From NCBI GenBank assembly GCA_000708835.1, contig DF237522.1:10503-58369 (forward strand): a stretch of 47,867 bases of DNA. The letters run 5' to 3'. The position numbers and the translations under genes are program-made. Numbering within the stretch: position 1 is the stretch's first letter; each line of letters starts with the position of its first letter. Origin of the DNA: Klebsormidium nitens (lineage: Eukaryota; Streptophyta; Klebsormidiophyceae; Klebsormidiales; Klebsormidiaceae). The notes below the pieces were generated by a model that was not told the origin of the DNA, made no database searches, and was given only the letters and a program-made list of their open reading frames with translations. Shown here piece by piece: positions 12,801-33,929 of the stretch.

Positions 12801-15286
12801 TCGTCCAGCACCCCTCCTCTAGTTGCCCCATCTCGCACGCCCTCACACTCTCCCCAAACCGCGGCATGCGCACGACCCTCCTCCGCCCATCCGGCGTTCC
12901 CTCGCCGAACCCCCCCGTTCCCGAACTCCGTCGCCCGAACATCGAAAACTTCTTTTCCTTCCGAAAACTGCTCCGCCGGCTGTCGGGCCGCTCGAGCCCG
13001 ATGCGGATCTTCGGCAGGCACACGATGCCCCCCGACGTGGACGGCTCCTCTTCGGGGGGCTCCGGTTCGCTCCACCGGCGCCCCCCCTTCTTTTCGGGGG
13101 TGTGCTTCCGGCTCCCCGTCGACGTCTTCCGCAGAATCTTCGGAAAGTGGAGATGCGGCAAAACGTGCCCATCTTCGGTGGTCCCCCCCCGAGGGGTCCC
13201 CGGAGTGTCGCCCACACGCAGCGGGGGGGGCCGTTTCTCCTCGATCCGACCCCCCCGTCCCGGCCCCGGATCCGACATCCTCCGACTCATCGTTCTGATT
13301 TCGTGCTGTTCGTCCCGGACCTCTCGCATGTTTGACGCGTTCTCCCCCCCGTTCCTCTCTGGCGTTTTACCCCCCCCGGATGGGGAGGGCTGGTCGGGGC
13401 CCAGAGAAGAGGGTATTGACGGCAGTCGCGCGGTGAAGTGCTCCCGCAGGTGTGAGTAGGGCACTCGCCGCTGTTCGGGGCTTTGGCCGTAGATGTTCTC
13501 GAGGGTTTCGGAGTTGGCGAGCTCATACTCGTCTTCCGAGTCGGTGAACGTGACTTGGCAGTCGTGGAACACCTCGTTTGCACCTGAACAGATTTTCTGA
13601 ACTTTCAGCTGGTGCACTCGGAAGAAAGTTTTGCTGAAAGTCTGAAAAGATAGATCAACACAAGATCCTGAAGACAAAGGCTTAGGAGGCAGATCGAGGC
13701 TTGTTTTAGGGAGTGGTTAAGAGACAGCTGGGGGTAAAGGACCTCGTTTGTGCCGGCGGAAGGTGAATATCGATGATCGAGGTAAAATTGACTCAATCCC
13801 CGTGCAAACAAGTTAGATTTTAAGATGTAATACGCAACCAAGAGTGAGCTTCTGTTAGCACTTCGAATGATCCGTGAGAGTTACTTTATGGTGTGCTGGT
13901 ACAACCGCCTTCTCAGCCTGGTGAGAGCTTCGTTGGATCCTGACGGAACCTCGTCAGAGGTATTCTGCAAGACACTGGGGCACTTACAAGAATGATGAAC
14001 CGAGAGGGTTTTCCCGTGGAACCTGGGAAGCACGGCAAGATCTTCTGGACCGTAAAGCAAATGTTTAGATGCTTTGGGGCAGTATGGCAACCAGCAAACA
14101 TGCAAAAGCCTACACTTGAGCAAGTGGTGTTCTAATCAACCAGATGAAGTGCACTGTCAAAGTCGTGAGACTCGGCACCACATCTCATCCAGCTTTTGTA
14201 GCATCCCAAGGCTGCTCAACTTCACAGTAACACAAACAAAAGGATTCACATTTTAAACCAAGTTCACGACCTGTTCCCAGGGAAGTGCATGGCCGGCTGG
14301 CCAGCTACAGAGACTACGGCTTGGAAATAGCATGGGGCTTCTTCAGTCACAGAAGGCGAATAAAGAGAGACTGTGGTATTCCAAAGGACGACTGCCGATA
14401 TATTCAAAGGTCAGGTTATTGTCTACATCAACAGGTCGCAACCTGCAACATCCACGCCTCTCTTCTGGAATTATACAGAGAAAGCTTCTCTGAAAAGACG
14501 AAAGGAGAAGGCTACATTGTGTCCCTTGCAAGCTACGCTGCTGTCAACAGGATTCTGCTCTCCAGGAACCTCCCCTTCTTACTCTGGCCCAAATAGTCGC
14601 CCTCCATTTTTCAAAGAAACAGAACAGACAAACCTAGTAAACGAGAAATAGACTTTCTGGCGAATAAGTAGCTTTCTGGCCAAAAATTGCTGCGATAAAT
14701 CTTGCTTCAGAAAGGTGTCACTCTGCTTGAAATGCATGACCGCCACAACCTGCGAGCTCTCCTAATCTAGCCATTCAAACCTTGGTCCATTGTCCAGATC
14801 CTTTGTTTCCCTCTAACATCTAACGGACCCGTCGCCTTTAAGGCACCTGCAAAGGTTGTCCCTCAGACACTCTAGTGATCAAACCAAAGCCTGAACCATC
14901 CCTGAACAACAAACCTGGTAATCAACCAAAACCCTGAACAAACCCTAAATGGAAAGCTGCGGAGCAGAGCTTTCCCGAGCAAACTCACTCAGCAAACGCG
15001 CCATCCGGCTCCTGGGCGTCCCCGCCGGAGTCCCATACATCGACGCCGCATCCACGCTGCTCTGATCATCAGTCTCAGGGGTCACTTGACTTGTGCTCAC
15101 TGCCGCCTCTGACTGCACTCGCCGGATGCTGACGTCATTTTCGCCGCCGGCCCCCGGAAGCGTGACGCCATTCTGCAGCTGGAAAGCGACGGTCCCCTTC
15201 TTCTTGCGCCCGCGCCCCTTCTTCACAGCTGGTGCATGGGGGGCGGCACCTGGCGTGTCCCTCTTCTTGGAGACACAGCCCCCCAT
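9827..15286 (-). CDS. EDR2-like DUF1336 (EDR2_C) domain protein
   Basis: Plant protein with the C-terminal domain of ENHANCED DISEASE RESISTANCE 2 (DUF1336), a family linked to lipid binding and membrane-associated signalling; exact role unknown. Six exons on the minus strand: 15286-14989, 13583-12755, 12178-11872, 11293-11105, 10618-10496 and 10006-9827. All phases agree and give 641 residues. The N-terminus MGGCVSKK fits myristoylation (Gly2, Ser6) with a possible palmitoylated Cys4 and a basic cluster, so membrane anchoring is likely. Exon 2 encodes a long disordered Arg/Pro/Gly-rich linker and ends with the domain start ([19 protein letters not shown]). Family landmarks follow: [69 protein letters not shown] and [12 protein letters not shown]. 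No START or PH domain precedes it. The boundary between exons 1 and 2 is the least certain join, chosen on phase and splice-site quality. Confidence 0.9.
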
Positions 15287-16531
15287 GTGAAACCCTCACT
15301 CTAGTCTTAAGAGCTGACCAGATAGTGAGGGTTATTGCAGCAGTTCTTTCAGCATGTCGGCTGAGGAGTCCTCCCTCCCTGGCTGTCTAACCAAGAAAAT
15401 GTGGGGTATTGCAAATTGTCCCTTTAACCCCCTCAGAAACTCTTTGACCCTAAGGCTCAGCTGTGACCAGGTTAGAAGCCTAACAACCGCTGCAACGTTA
15501 TATCCTTCTGCAATGTCTTGTTTGCAGATTTTCAAGCTCAAATTTTCTCAGACCGTCCAGCACGTAAACTGGATTACAATGTCCATGCAGCTATCTAGAT
15601 GCTCCAGTAATGGGATCAGTTGCTGAGAAACCCAAATCACAACCGGTACAGACCCAAATTGTATCAAGGACAACGCCGACAACATCAAGAGCTGGGTCTG
15701 CCGTGACGCTTTGAGAAGACAGAGTGTTTCAGAGACTAATTCTCAGAGTATCACGGCCCCCTCAGTTGCCTGCCCGTCGAGGGTTGCAGATCTCACAAGC
15801 TTTCAATCTGCAGTGGCACCCCTGGATCCCTTTCCTTTGTGAAGAGCTCTGCTGATGCTGATGCCACATGCGCCAATGGATGGTAGCCTCCTTGCTGCCT
15901 GTCGCCATTGACTCCAGAGTCCAGGACTCTGAGTCTGAGTCTGAGGAACTGGCCAGCGAAGAAGTACGAAATGAGCTCAGCGCCAGCCTGTCATGCCCGC
16001 TTCTTCCGCATTGACACTGGTCCAGATTCCAGAACCTGAGGCTGAGGTTGCGGGTCAACATTGTGGTGGACGGATCTGGTGTCAATAATGCAGCTTGACG
16101 GCAGCTGCGAGCTTGACTCCGATGAACCCCCAGCTCGATGCCGTCGGATGAACCTTGATATTGAAAGCCTGCCGTCCGATCTGTTTTTCGCAGAACTTGT
16201 GTCTTATACAATGTAGCCCACTGACGTCAGCAGGCTGCAGGGCGGTGCAAAAAGACATGTGCCTTGCTTCTCGAATCGCAGCATCGGGATTTCCAACCTC
16301 GTGGAAGGTCGTCTTTAGCCTTAGTTAGGGGTGAATCTAGGGATACAGCATAAAAGAAAGCTGGTGAAAACTTCAACTTGCTTCCCTCCGTTTGAGTTCA
16401 AAACCTTTCGAAATTCTCAGAAGACACTCATCCATTCAATACGCTCTATATCCACGACCGGACTCACCTTAGATCTAACAGTAACTCGAACTTTCGATCC
16501 AAGCAGGATTCCCAACATTAGCAGCTGCAAT
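15287..16531. other. Divergent intergenic region, DUF1336 and Gfo/Idh genes
   Basis: About 1.2 kb separates the two divergent start codons and should hold both promoters. A 149-codon minus-strand frame at 15762-16211 matches nothing I know, is Ser/Gln/Cys-rich and partly reflects a GAGTCT-type simple repeat near 15930; I do not call it a gene. Confidence 0.5.
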
Positions 16532-19500
16532 ATGGCAGAGCCGGTCCGGTTCGGCGTCCTCGGCTGCGCAAACATTGCAAGGAAAGTGATCCGTGCAATG
16601 ACACTAGCGGAAGGCGTGGAGGCGCATGCTGTCAGCAGCCGGTCCCTCGAGAAAGCGCAGCGGTTCGCTGAGGAAGTGGGAAAAGCTACGGTGCGAGACG
16701 TCTTTTTCTAGTTTACTTGCCTTTTCGTTTCTTGTCTCATGCAAGCGGTTTTGAGAGGGTGCAATCCGTACAGTGGTGTGTACATCTTGAGGGGGGTTAG
16801 AATGTAGTGGTGGTTGTCGGTGAGGAAGTTTAGCAAATCCTGCTTACGGGCCCCAACATTTTTGCATGCACATGTTGACCACATTATTGGACCGCTTCAG
16901 TACCTCGGTTTTAAACTGCTGAAAGAGTTCTTTTTTGAAGTGTCTTGACAGGCAGATGCCACCATGTTTTTCAAGAAAGTTTTCTAGCTGAAATTCTACA
17001 CTCCAGCTAGGTATGTAAGTTAGACTTACACTAGTCCTCGATGAGACAATAGACATACTTTGGACTACCACCATCAAACAGTATGGGTTCAGAAGATGTC
17101 TAAGCAGCATCAACCGGCCATTGGTCGGGGCGAAGCATGGTGGGGGCGAAGCGCAGGTTCCACTATTTTGGCAAAACATGCCAAAGGGGCAAGCTTTGCT
17201 GTCACTGTATGATGTCAGAAATTCTGAGCCCCGCAAGGACCTTGTAGATCCAGACTGAAAGTCAGAATCTCACCGGTGGTCTGTATGCTGGTTTGAAAGG
17301 GTTTTGGGGTTCTTAGACCCCGAAAGTTTTAATTGTAATTGCTGACACTGAAAGTACACCAGGTCAATCCTTCGTCCTTTCAATTGAAGCAAATGTTAGC
17401 CTCCAATGCCCCCTGTAAAGCCACGAACATTGATCATGGTGGTGACTTTGACGCGCCCACTAATGATGATTTCAAACTTAACCTGCCAGACCCTTGATGC
17501 AGGGAAGAACGCCCACTGTCAGCGTATCCAATATGAAGCAAGTTCAAGAAATCCTATCAACAGTCATAGCGGCTTACTACCGTCGAAGCAGTCTGTTTTT
17601 CCGATAATAGGGTGTAAAAGCAAACTGGCCCCATTATGCTTCAGGTATCTAGCTTGTCAGATTGAGTTTGTATTCTAGTCTTCAATGTTGTCACTACAGC
17701 GCTGTTGCCCCCGTTTGTCACTCTGACCTTATCATTTATCATTGACTAGGCTTCTTCATGCAGGGAGCAAAGTTGATTGCCTACGGTAGTTACGAGGAGC
17801 TGCTGTCCGACCCACAAATCGACGTTGTCTACATGCCCCTCCCCACCAGCCTGCATCTAGAATGGGTACAAAAAGCGGCCGCGCAGAAGAAGCACGTGCT
17901 GCTGGAAAAGCCGCCTGCCCTGACCCTGGAAGAGATGGACAAGGTTAGTGGCGGGTTAGTACCTGGTTAAGAAGTTCTCCAAGCGAAGCTGCGGTGTGCT
18001 AAGGCCTTGCCACACCCTGAGTATTTGGTGTCGAGGATTCTGTGAAGATGGTGGATCATACTGTCTAGGCTTCTGTGCTTAAACCTGGAACTGGTAAACA
18101 TAGAACCTGGTGAACAAACGAAAGTACAGTCGCTAGGATTCTGGAAAGCGGAAGCGTAAAAATGGGGAAACGGGCATCTCTAGGCGTAACCTGTGGAAAG
18201 TCAGTTTCGGGGGGTTTCGTTGGGGTTCTCTTGCTGAGGGTCTTGTATCGAGCTGAGGGTCTTGTATCGAGATGAGAGTTATTGAGAACCAGGGGTTTAC
18301 AATTTTGGATCTCTCAGCAACCTCAAAGATAGTTGTGTCAAGGGGAATAGTAAACCTGTACATGTGCTATCTGACTGAAAGGGTAATTGCTTCAGCTTTC
18401 ATGCTGTGCAGCGATGTGATGTCCCTTGCTGAAGTGGAAGTACGTGCGTGTGTCAGAAGTAGATGTAGGTTACTCTGAGAGTCTGTCTGTCCAAGGTCTG
18501 TTTGCATGAAAAGTATAGAATTCAACGGCGAGAGGAAGGGTTGTTGGCCTTCCGAAATCTCCATATTTTCAAGCGAAAATTGAAAACGTAGGATTGTCTT
18601 CCACTCTGGTGCCTGGCAACTTCAGGAGGCGCGGATGTCAGGGTCACCTAGGCCACTGTTTGTCCATCAAAGTCGACCTGAGACTATTTTCATCGACGGA
18701 TTCGGTTTTGGGGTTCTGATGTACCTTATGAATACTCCATCGCAATGTTGTGACCACTTTGCCAAGAAAGTCCAACCGAGACGACGTTCGTTGACGGATT
18801 CAGATCTGGATTCTTGATGTACCTTCTGGTACTCCCTCGCAGAGTGTGAAGCTGCAGTTGAGCCACGTTTCTTGGAAGAAGTACATCAGAGAGTCTCTCA
18901 CCTTGCTGTTTGGGATCCTTACAGATCCTGAAGGTTTGTGAGGACGCGGGCGTTCAGTACATGGACAACAGCATGTGGATCCACAACCCCCGCATGGAGG
19001 CGATTAGAGCGGCCAAGCAAAGCAAGGAGGTGAGCAGTCCGCATGGCAACTCGTCATGCAGCTCTTTTCGCCAAACCTGCCATCGAAATTCAAAGGCTCC
19101 GAGCATGGTGTTCCTGATTGTGATCCGTGCGATCGACGACGAGGAGGGCATCGGACGGCTCAAGATCAGGAACCATGCTTGGAGAAGGCCGAACCGATAG
19201 CAAGTTCGAAGCAAGCAGCTGTCAATTGCTGGTCTTTTTGGCGCTTGTACAAGTGCAGAGTTGGGCATCCTTTTGTGCATCTCGGAGACGAGGTACTTAC
19301 AACCGCCAAGCTCTGCTGATGTTTCTTGTTACACTGGCGGAAAGGACAGGTATTTGCGTATTCGACTGAAGCTTGGATTGCTCCATATCGTCAGGTCGTC
19401 CCTCATGTCGGTGTTCTAAATTTGAAGATATGCAATTCAGTCAAGTGCATCTGGCTTCCCCTCCTGGTCTTTGAATTGCCGCACTTCGAAACTTTCATCT

Positions 19501-22500
19501 GACACGTATCTCCCAACAGAGTGATAAACACTGAGCGTTGTCTTTTCTATTTTATTGCAGAACTTTGGACAAGTGTTGCGCTTCGACTCGTCCCTCCACT
19601 TCCACCTCCCCCTCCACTCAGGCGACATCAGACTGGATTCTGCGTTGGATGCCTTGGGAGCGCTCGGTAAGAATAGAACCCGTCAACTTTTTCTTGTTTG
19701 TTGCTTTATTTGCTAGCATCCTTCGTTAGAGTGCAACCAGCAAAGAACATCACTCACACCTTACGGGCTTCTTCCTCCGTCATGTGAAATGCTTGACTGC
19801 GTTTGGAGTCGTTCAGATGCGTGTCAGGACTGGAGTAGAGCATAAGCCTCCGTGGATCTGCGAAATGTTCGTTATGCTCGCAATGGGAGCGTGATTGTTA
19901 CTCTTCGGTCCTTGCTCCCAATCCTCTTCTACCGACATCGGATATTAATTGAAGATTTCGAATCGCTTTTTCCTCCCAGAAAAGTCTCGAACTGGCGTCA
20001 GTTGACGCAAGCCTTCAGACAATTATGGTACTCGACTCAGCAGATTACTACCGAGCACTGAACGAGGTCTTGTCTTTGTCCAGCATTAAACAAGGCACCC
20101 TCCCTTGAGATTGGCATTGCTTATGTATGGCTGAATTTCGTGTGTGAACTTTTGGGGTCTCGCGAAACTGTCTGTTGACGTCTCGTTGTATCCCGTGACG
20201 TCAGGTGACGTCGGCTGGTACTGCATTGGCCACTCGCTGTGGGCGATGGACTGGGATCTGCCGCAAAGAGTGGTCGCGCAGCCGGGGACGAAAACGTCAA
20301 AAGGCGGGGTGATAACCAGGTAGGTCATGCTAACCCATGTTTACCCCTTTGTACCTCTTATTCTCAAGAAAGCTTGAGATACGTAAAGCCAGAGCTGGAA
20401 ACTCCGAACGCCGCTAATTGCAACAGTAGTTTGTACGATGTAGTTTGTACGATGAAGTTGCTAGAGCTTCAGATGAAAAAGGAAATGGGCATTCAGGTAT
20501 GGTCGTGTCTTCTTTGTACCTTGCTTTTGCGCTTGCTTAATCGGCGTTTGTAGATGCGGCTGCATGCTTCTACCTGACGCCATGTTTGCTGCAGTCCGTT
20601 CCTGCCTCTGCTTCTACTGAACGGGGCAAAGTCAGCCCGGAATTCTTCCTTTCAAAAACCTCTGCGTATTGACGAAAAAGACGTTCACAGTTCTTTGAAG
20701 AGCATCAATTGGTTACCAGGTTGCGGCATCGTTGATGCTGCAACACTGGTTCGGTTGTTGCTGCGAAGATTTGACTGCGTATTGTCATGGCGACAAGCAC
20801 AATGCCAATACACGCCTCTTGGTCGCCGGGCACTGATGCTTGCGCCAACGGCCTAGTCAAACCGTGTGCATTACCAGCGGGAATCATGGTCGTTCCGTCA
20901 CCTTCTAGTACATCAAGCGATCGCTGGCAACCCTGGTCATTTTACAAACCTGTGCGCAAGCCAACACTTAGCGAGTTGATTTGCAGCATCGGCGCAACGC
21001 TTGTGTGGGCGGACGGCCGCGTCGCCACGTTCTACTGCTCGTTCGAGGCCGCGTGGGGCCAGCAAGCGTACCTCGTCGGAACGAAGTGAGTCCTACGCAG
21101 GTCCCCCGTGCTGACGTCATGCTTAGTACAAGCTCGCGATAAACTAGGCCCCCTGTCAAGCCTTTCTCGCAGGATACTGAGTGGGTATTGGTCGTTCGGT
21201 ACGTGCAGGCGAGAAGTTGGATAGACATATGCATGCCTACTTGAAATAACCTTTTTTTATCAGTCGGTAGAAGATTCGCTTGGAAACTGGTACTGTCATC
21301 TTGATGACTCGTCAGGTTCTTTGTTCGAGGCTCTCGCGGTGATTATCCAACATGTCCGGCCAGTTGCGACTGAGAGATCGGGTTTAAATAATATCCAAGC
21401 GACTACGGAGCTTGTAAAGCTTATTGGAGGCGTAAGAACGTGGTGCAATGCCTGACGTTGGCTTTGTCATCCTGTATCGCGCTCTTCTCTCCTTGTCTTG
21501 GTCGCGAGGCTTCTGTTTTTGAAGGGAGCCCCCGTTCCTTAGCCTTAACTTTAAAGTTAACCTGACCATAACCTTAACCTTAACCTTAACGTTTACCTTA
21601 ACCAGAACCTTCACCATTGTCCTTCATTACGTGTGCCTCGGCGCTCCTGAGTCTCTGAGCTTTGCATTCTTTTGGTGCGGCTCTGACCGCCTCTCAATTC
21701 TGCAGCGGCCACATACATTGGAACGACCTCTGCATTCCGATGCGGGAAGACTCGTGCGCGTTTGTGACGTCATCAAAGCCGTGAGTCTACCACTGCCTCT
21801 GCCGCCTCAGGACCGTTTGAAAAGCAAAGCTTACGCACGGCTGACGTAAGCCTTGGTCTTCGAATATGTGCCTCAGATTTACCTTCATACTCGCGTCCTG
21901 GCTTATAACCCTGTTTGTCATGGATGCAAGTTATTTCCGCCGCTTATGTCTCAAACGAGAGACTGCGAGATATGTAAAATACATGTATGTTGAGCAAGCA
22001 CGAAGAGAGTCAAAAACAGACCCATGAATATGGAATTTACAGGTGAAGAATATTTGAGGGGGGAAGGTTATGCCTTTTATGTGTAGCGTATCGTCAAACT
22101 CACGCCGGAATTTGACAATCATTTGAAGTTCTGAACGCTCTCCAGAGTCCCGCCTGCCTGAGCGCTGACCTTTCACTGTGGGTTTTCTTTCCTACAAGAC
22201 CTTCTTTTAGGATCGCAACCCTCCTCTGGTTCTGAATGAGTGTGCTTCAAAGAGAAGGCAGTTGCCTAGCGGTCTGGCTCCGTGTGTAGGTCTAGTTCAA
22301 CAACGATACAGTGGACTTCGAAGAATACTGTGCGTTTGCCTGCCTTCCTGGAGATTTTCCTTTACCAAGAATTTTCGCTTTGGAAGCTGCTATTGCGATG
22401 TCGAGGGGCGTGGGAAGCTGCAAAATGTTTGCAATTTAACATCTATTCTCCGATTCTGTCAAAGGTGAGCTCTCAGACATTGAACGACATCAACCGGCAA

Positions 22501-23520
22501 AAGTGGGGTGGGAAATCCTTCTGGACACAGAACGGCGCCAACTCGCCCAAAATCGCCGAGATTTGGCGAACTTCGCGAGGAAATTTTGCATTTAGAATCT
22601 GCGACTCTCCTCGTAGGGGCCTGATCAACAGCGACACTGAAGTGAGCAACGAATACAGGGAAACGCGGGTTGACCTGCGAGTACCGCAGGAGGCGCTAGT
22701 GTTGGAGGACTTTGCGGCGATCGTTTCCGGGTTGAAGGCGGGCAAAGAGGCCTTGGATTCCAGGTGGGTTCGCAAGATTTCCCCGTCATTCTATTTCCTC
22801 CCTTTGCTCTTTCTGTTCGTGCGTCCTTCCTTTCCTTTTTCTCATCAACTTTCACCGTCTTTCTCCGTTGCCTTGACATACTTTCTCTTCCTTAACATCG
22901 CTCGTTTTCCTTCTTTCGCTTCTCCTCTTTGAATACTTTCTGCGCATGTCTTTCCTGTGCTTTCGTCTTAGTTTTTATCAAGTTCTCGAGTCGTCGCTTT
23001 GCCATTCCAGCGTCAGGTCATCGAGCTTCCGCGTTGAGATGCCGAGTCACTAACTTACCTGAGTCACGAGACATCAGTTTTGCAAAGTAAGTCCTCAAGG
23101 TTGGATAGAGTTGGCGCGTCCTCTCTGCCAAGTGTTGCTCATGCAAGCAGTCAACAATGACGGCTTTCGAACTCGAGCGGTCATCAAACGGGGACAGTTT
23201 GCGCTCCAATCAGCAATCCTGGATCCTGCGATTATCTTTACCATCGAAACCGAGAAAACAACTTCTCCCTAACGCCTACAAGCTATCAGCATCTGGACCG
23301 TGCTATTCAATAGCAGATATGCGAATCAGTCCTATCTCTCCGGCGAGGTCCGGTATATGGCCTGCTTGACAGAGACGTCTTCCATTGGAGCAACGCTTGC
23401 ATTCTGACCCCCAACTTTTCTCTTGACAGATGGCCCGAACGGTCCTACAAAACTCTCCGCGTTTTGTTGGCAGTAAAGGACTCGTACGACAAAGGAGAGG
23501 CGGAGATTCGGGTGACGTGA
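16532..23520 (+). CDS. Gfo/Idh/MocA-family NAD(P)-dependent oxidoreductase
   Basis: Soluble dehydrogenase of the family that includes plant At4g09670-like proteins and dimeric dihydrodiol dehydrogenase; substrate unknown. Nine exons: 16532-16690, 17764-17943, 18925-19029, 19561-19666, 20205-20319, 20987-21085, 21706-21780, 22596-22763 and 23430-23520. All phases agree and give 365 residues, close to plant relatives. The Rossmann start is [25 protein letters not shown] and [10 protein letters not shown] follow, with the EKP motif at residues 101-103. Then come [43 protein letters not shown] and [10 protein letters not shown], and finally [11 protein letters not shown] before WPERSYKTL at the end. 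The acceptor of exon 8 is ambiguous: 22596 and 22632 are both in phase and differ by 12 residues in a variable loop. Introns are long relative to the small exons, which are 75-180 bases. Several introns contain small direct repeats. Confidence 0.91.
18233..18270. repeat. Exact 19-bp tandem duplication in intron
   Basis: The 19-base unit starting GCTGAGGGTCTTGTATCGA occurs twice back to back (18233-18251 and 18252-18270) in intron 2 of the oxidoreductase gene. The identity of the copies indicates a recent slippage or duplication event. Confidence 0.8.
18667..18848. repeat. Degenerate ~97-bp tandem duplication in intron
   Basis: Two diverged copies, from about 18667 and about 18764, share GACGGATTC, TTCT(T)GATGTACCTT, a TACTCC word and a CATCGCA/CCTCGCA end. 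They sit upstream of the exon 3 acceptor in the oxidoreductase gene. I could not align them convincingly to exon 3, so they are not clearly a junction echo. Confidence 0.6.
21537..21612. repeat. CCTTAA-type simple repeat in intron
   Basis: Imperfect hexamer repeat made of CCTTAA/ACCTTA words, with a run of clean units around 21568-21590. It lies in intron 6 of the oxidoreductase gene. It resembles a telomere-like array but the unit (TTAAGG on the other strand) is not the plant TTTAGGG. On the minus strand it produces a Val/Lys-repeating frame that is not a gene. Confidence 0.8.
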
Positions 23521-24804
23521 CAGCATTGTTGAAATTTTTGGGATCATGCCGTCTTTGGCGAGCTTTGAACGGTTGTCATCACCAGCTTGGCAGCAATGCA
23601 GAGGTAAAGAGCTGATGCTACATCGTGTGTGGAGCCCAAGTGCAAGAATGTGAAGCACCTGTGCACCTTATACATGCCAACTAGTCGTGCTTTTGACCCC
23701 ATCAATAGCCATTACAGTTACATGTAATCAGTGACCGCGTACGGTAGTCACAGCATGTTCTTCTGCCGCGAAGGATCAAGGATCGATGTTCTCATGACAT
23801 TTCATGCCGCGCGGCGACCCGATCGGACCGGCCATGCTGCGCGGCCGCCTTAGTATATATAGGGCTTATGGTACCGTACGTCAATTGAACCGAACCTTTC
23901 GGTCTGAGAGGATTCTGTGAAAGGTTAAAGACCATCCTGAGACGGGTTAGGGTTGACTTGGAAGTTTCAAGGGGGGGTAGGAAGGGAGTACGGAGCCTGG
24001 AAAGTCCGGGTTTGGTTTTATGGTCAAAGTTTGAGATGCGAGTTAGGGTAACTGGTTACGTCTGGGTTACGTACTGTATTCAAATTGTACATACTACAAA
24101 CAATAACGGCTTTGGTTTATTTTCGGCCCGAATTAATACGCAGAGTATGACGTCGTTCGACGCGTGGCAGCCAACTTTGACCACGTCCTGCGCTCTCATT
24201 TGTTCAATACTCTATCACGTGGTTCCTATGCAATCATTTTAATGACCGCAGTCCGCAATCTCGGGATGCGTTCTCCCGATCGATCAATGCGAGTATCATT
24301 GATCGGATCCCGATCCAACTTGCGCCAAGCGGCTATGGCCGCCGGAGCCATGGAGGCAGGACACAAAACAGACGACCTAGGGCCCATGCAGGGCCATGGC
24401 AGCTGCAATTTCTGGATGAGGCCAACTTTTGATCGTTGGCAGAGCCATCACTCACCCTTGCAACGTCCTGTTGATTGATTAGCGGCTCGGTCTAGCAGAG
24501 CTGTCAACTGAGCTGAGGGTGTGCAGAAGCAGACAACCGCATTGCGAGGGATGCACGTTTGCAATGGGAAGGGAGACAATGACCAACGCTGCCGAGCCAG
24601 GAGCGCAGTCTTTCATTCTACTTGTTCAAGCTGCTAATGATAACCCTAGCCGTTCATGTTGATGGGAATTGGAAACTTCCACCTTTTGAGGAAGGAGGAC
24701 AAGCACTGTGAGGAAGGAAACCAGAGCTTTGGAAAGTAGAGAAAGAAAACAAGCAATACCATTTTGGGAACCCTCAGTTCAGCTCAGACTCCTAAAGTGC
24801 AGTC
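23521..24804. other. Intergenic, no gene seen
   Basis: Sequence between the oxidoreductase 3' end and the CDPK start. Open frames are short and without motifs. A 9-bp perfect inverted repeat (CGATCAATG / CATTGATCG, about 24282-24306) is present. The last part likely holds the CDPK promoter and leader. Confidence 0.5.

Positions 24805-33929
<9,125 letters not shown>

Noticed and set aside
12758-13459. 233-codon plus-strand frame opposite DUF1336 exon 2
   Set aside because: It is the antisense shadow of a GC-rich exon; Pro/Arg/Ser-rich with no motif.
15762-16211. 149-codon minus-strand open frame
   Set aside because: No family resemblance, composition biased by a GAGTCT-type simple repeat, and it lies in a divergent promoter region.
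22282-22932. 216-codon plus-strand frame
   Set aside because: Only the part 22596-22763 is a real exon of the oxidoreductase; the rest is intron that happens to be open.
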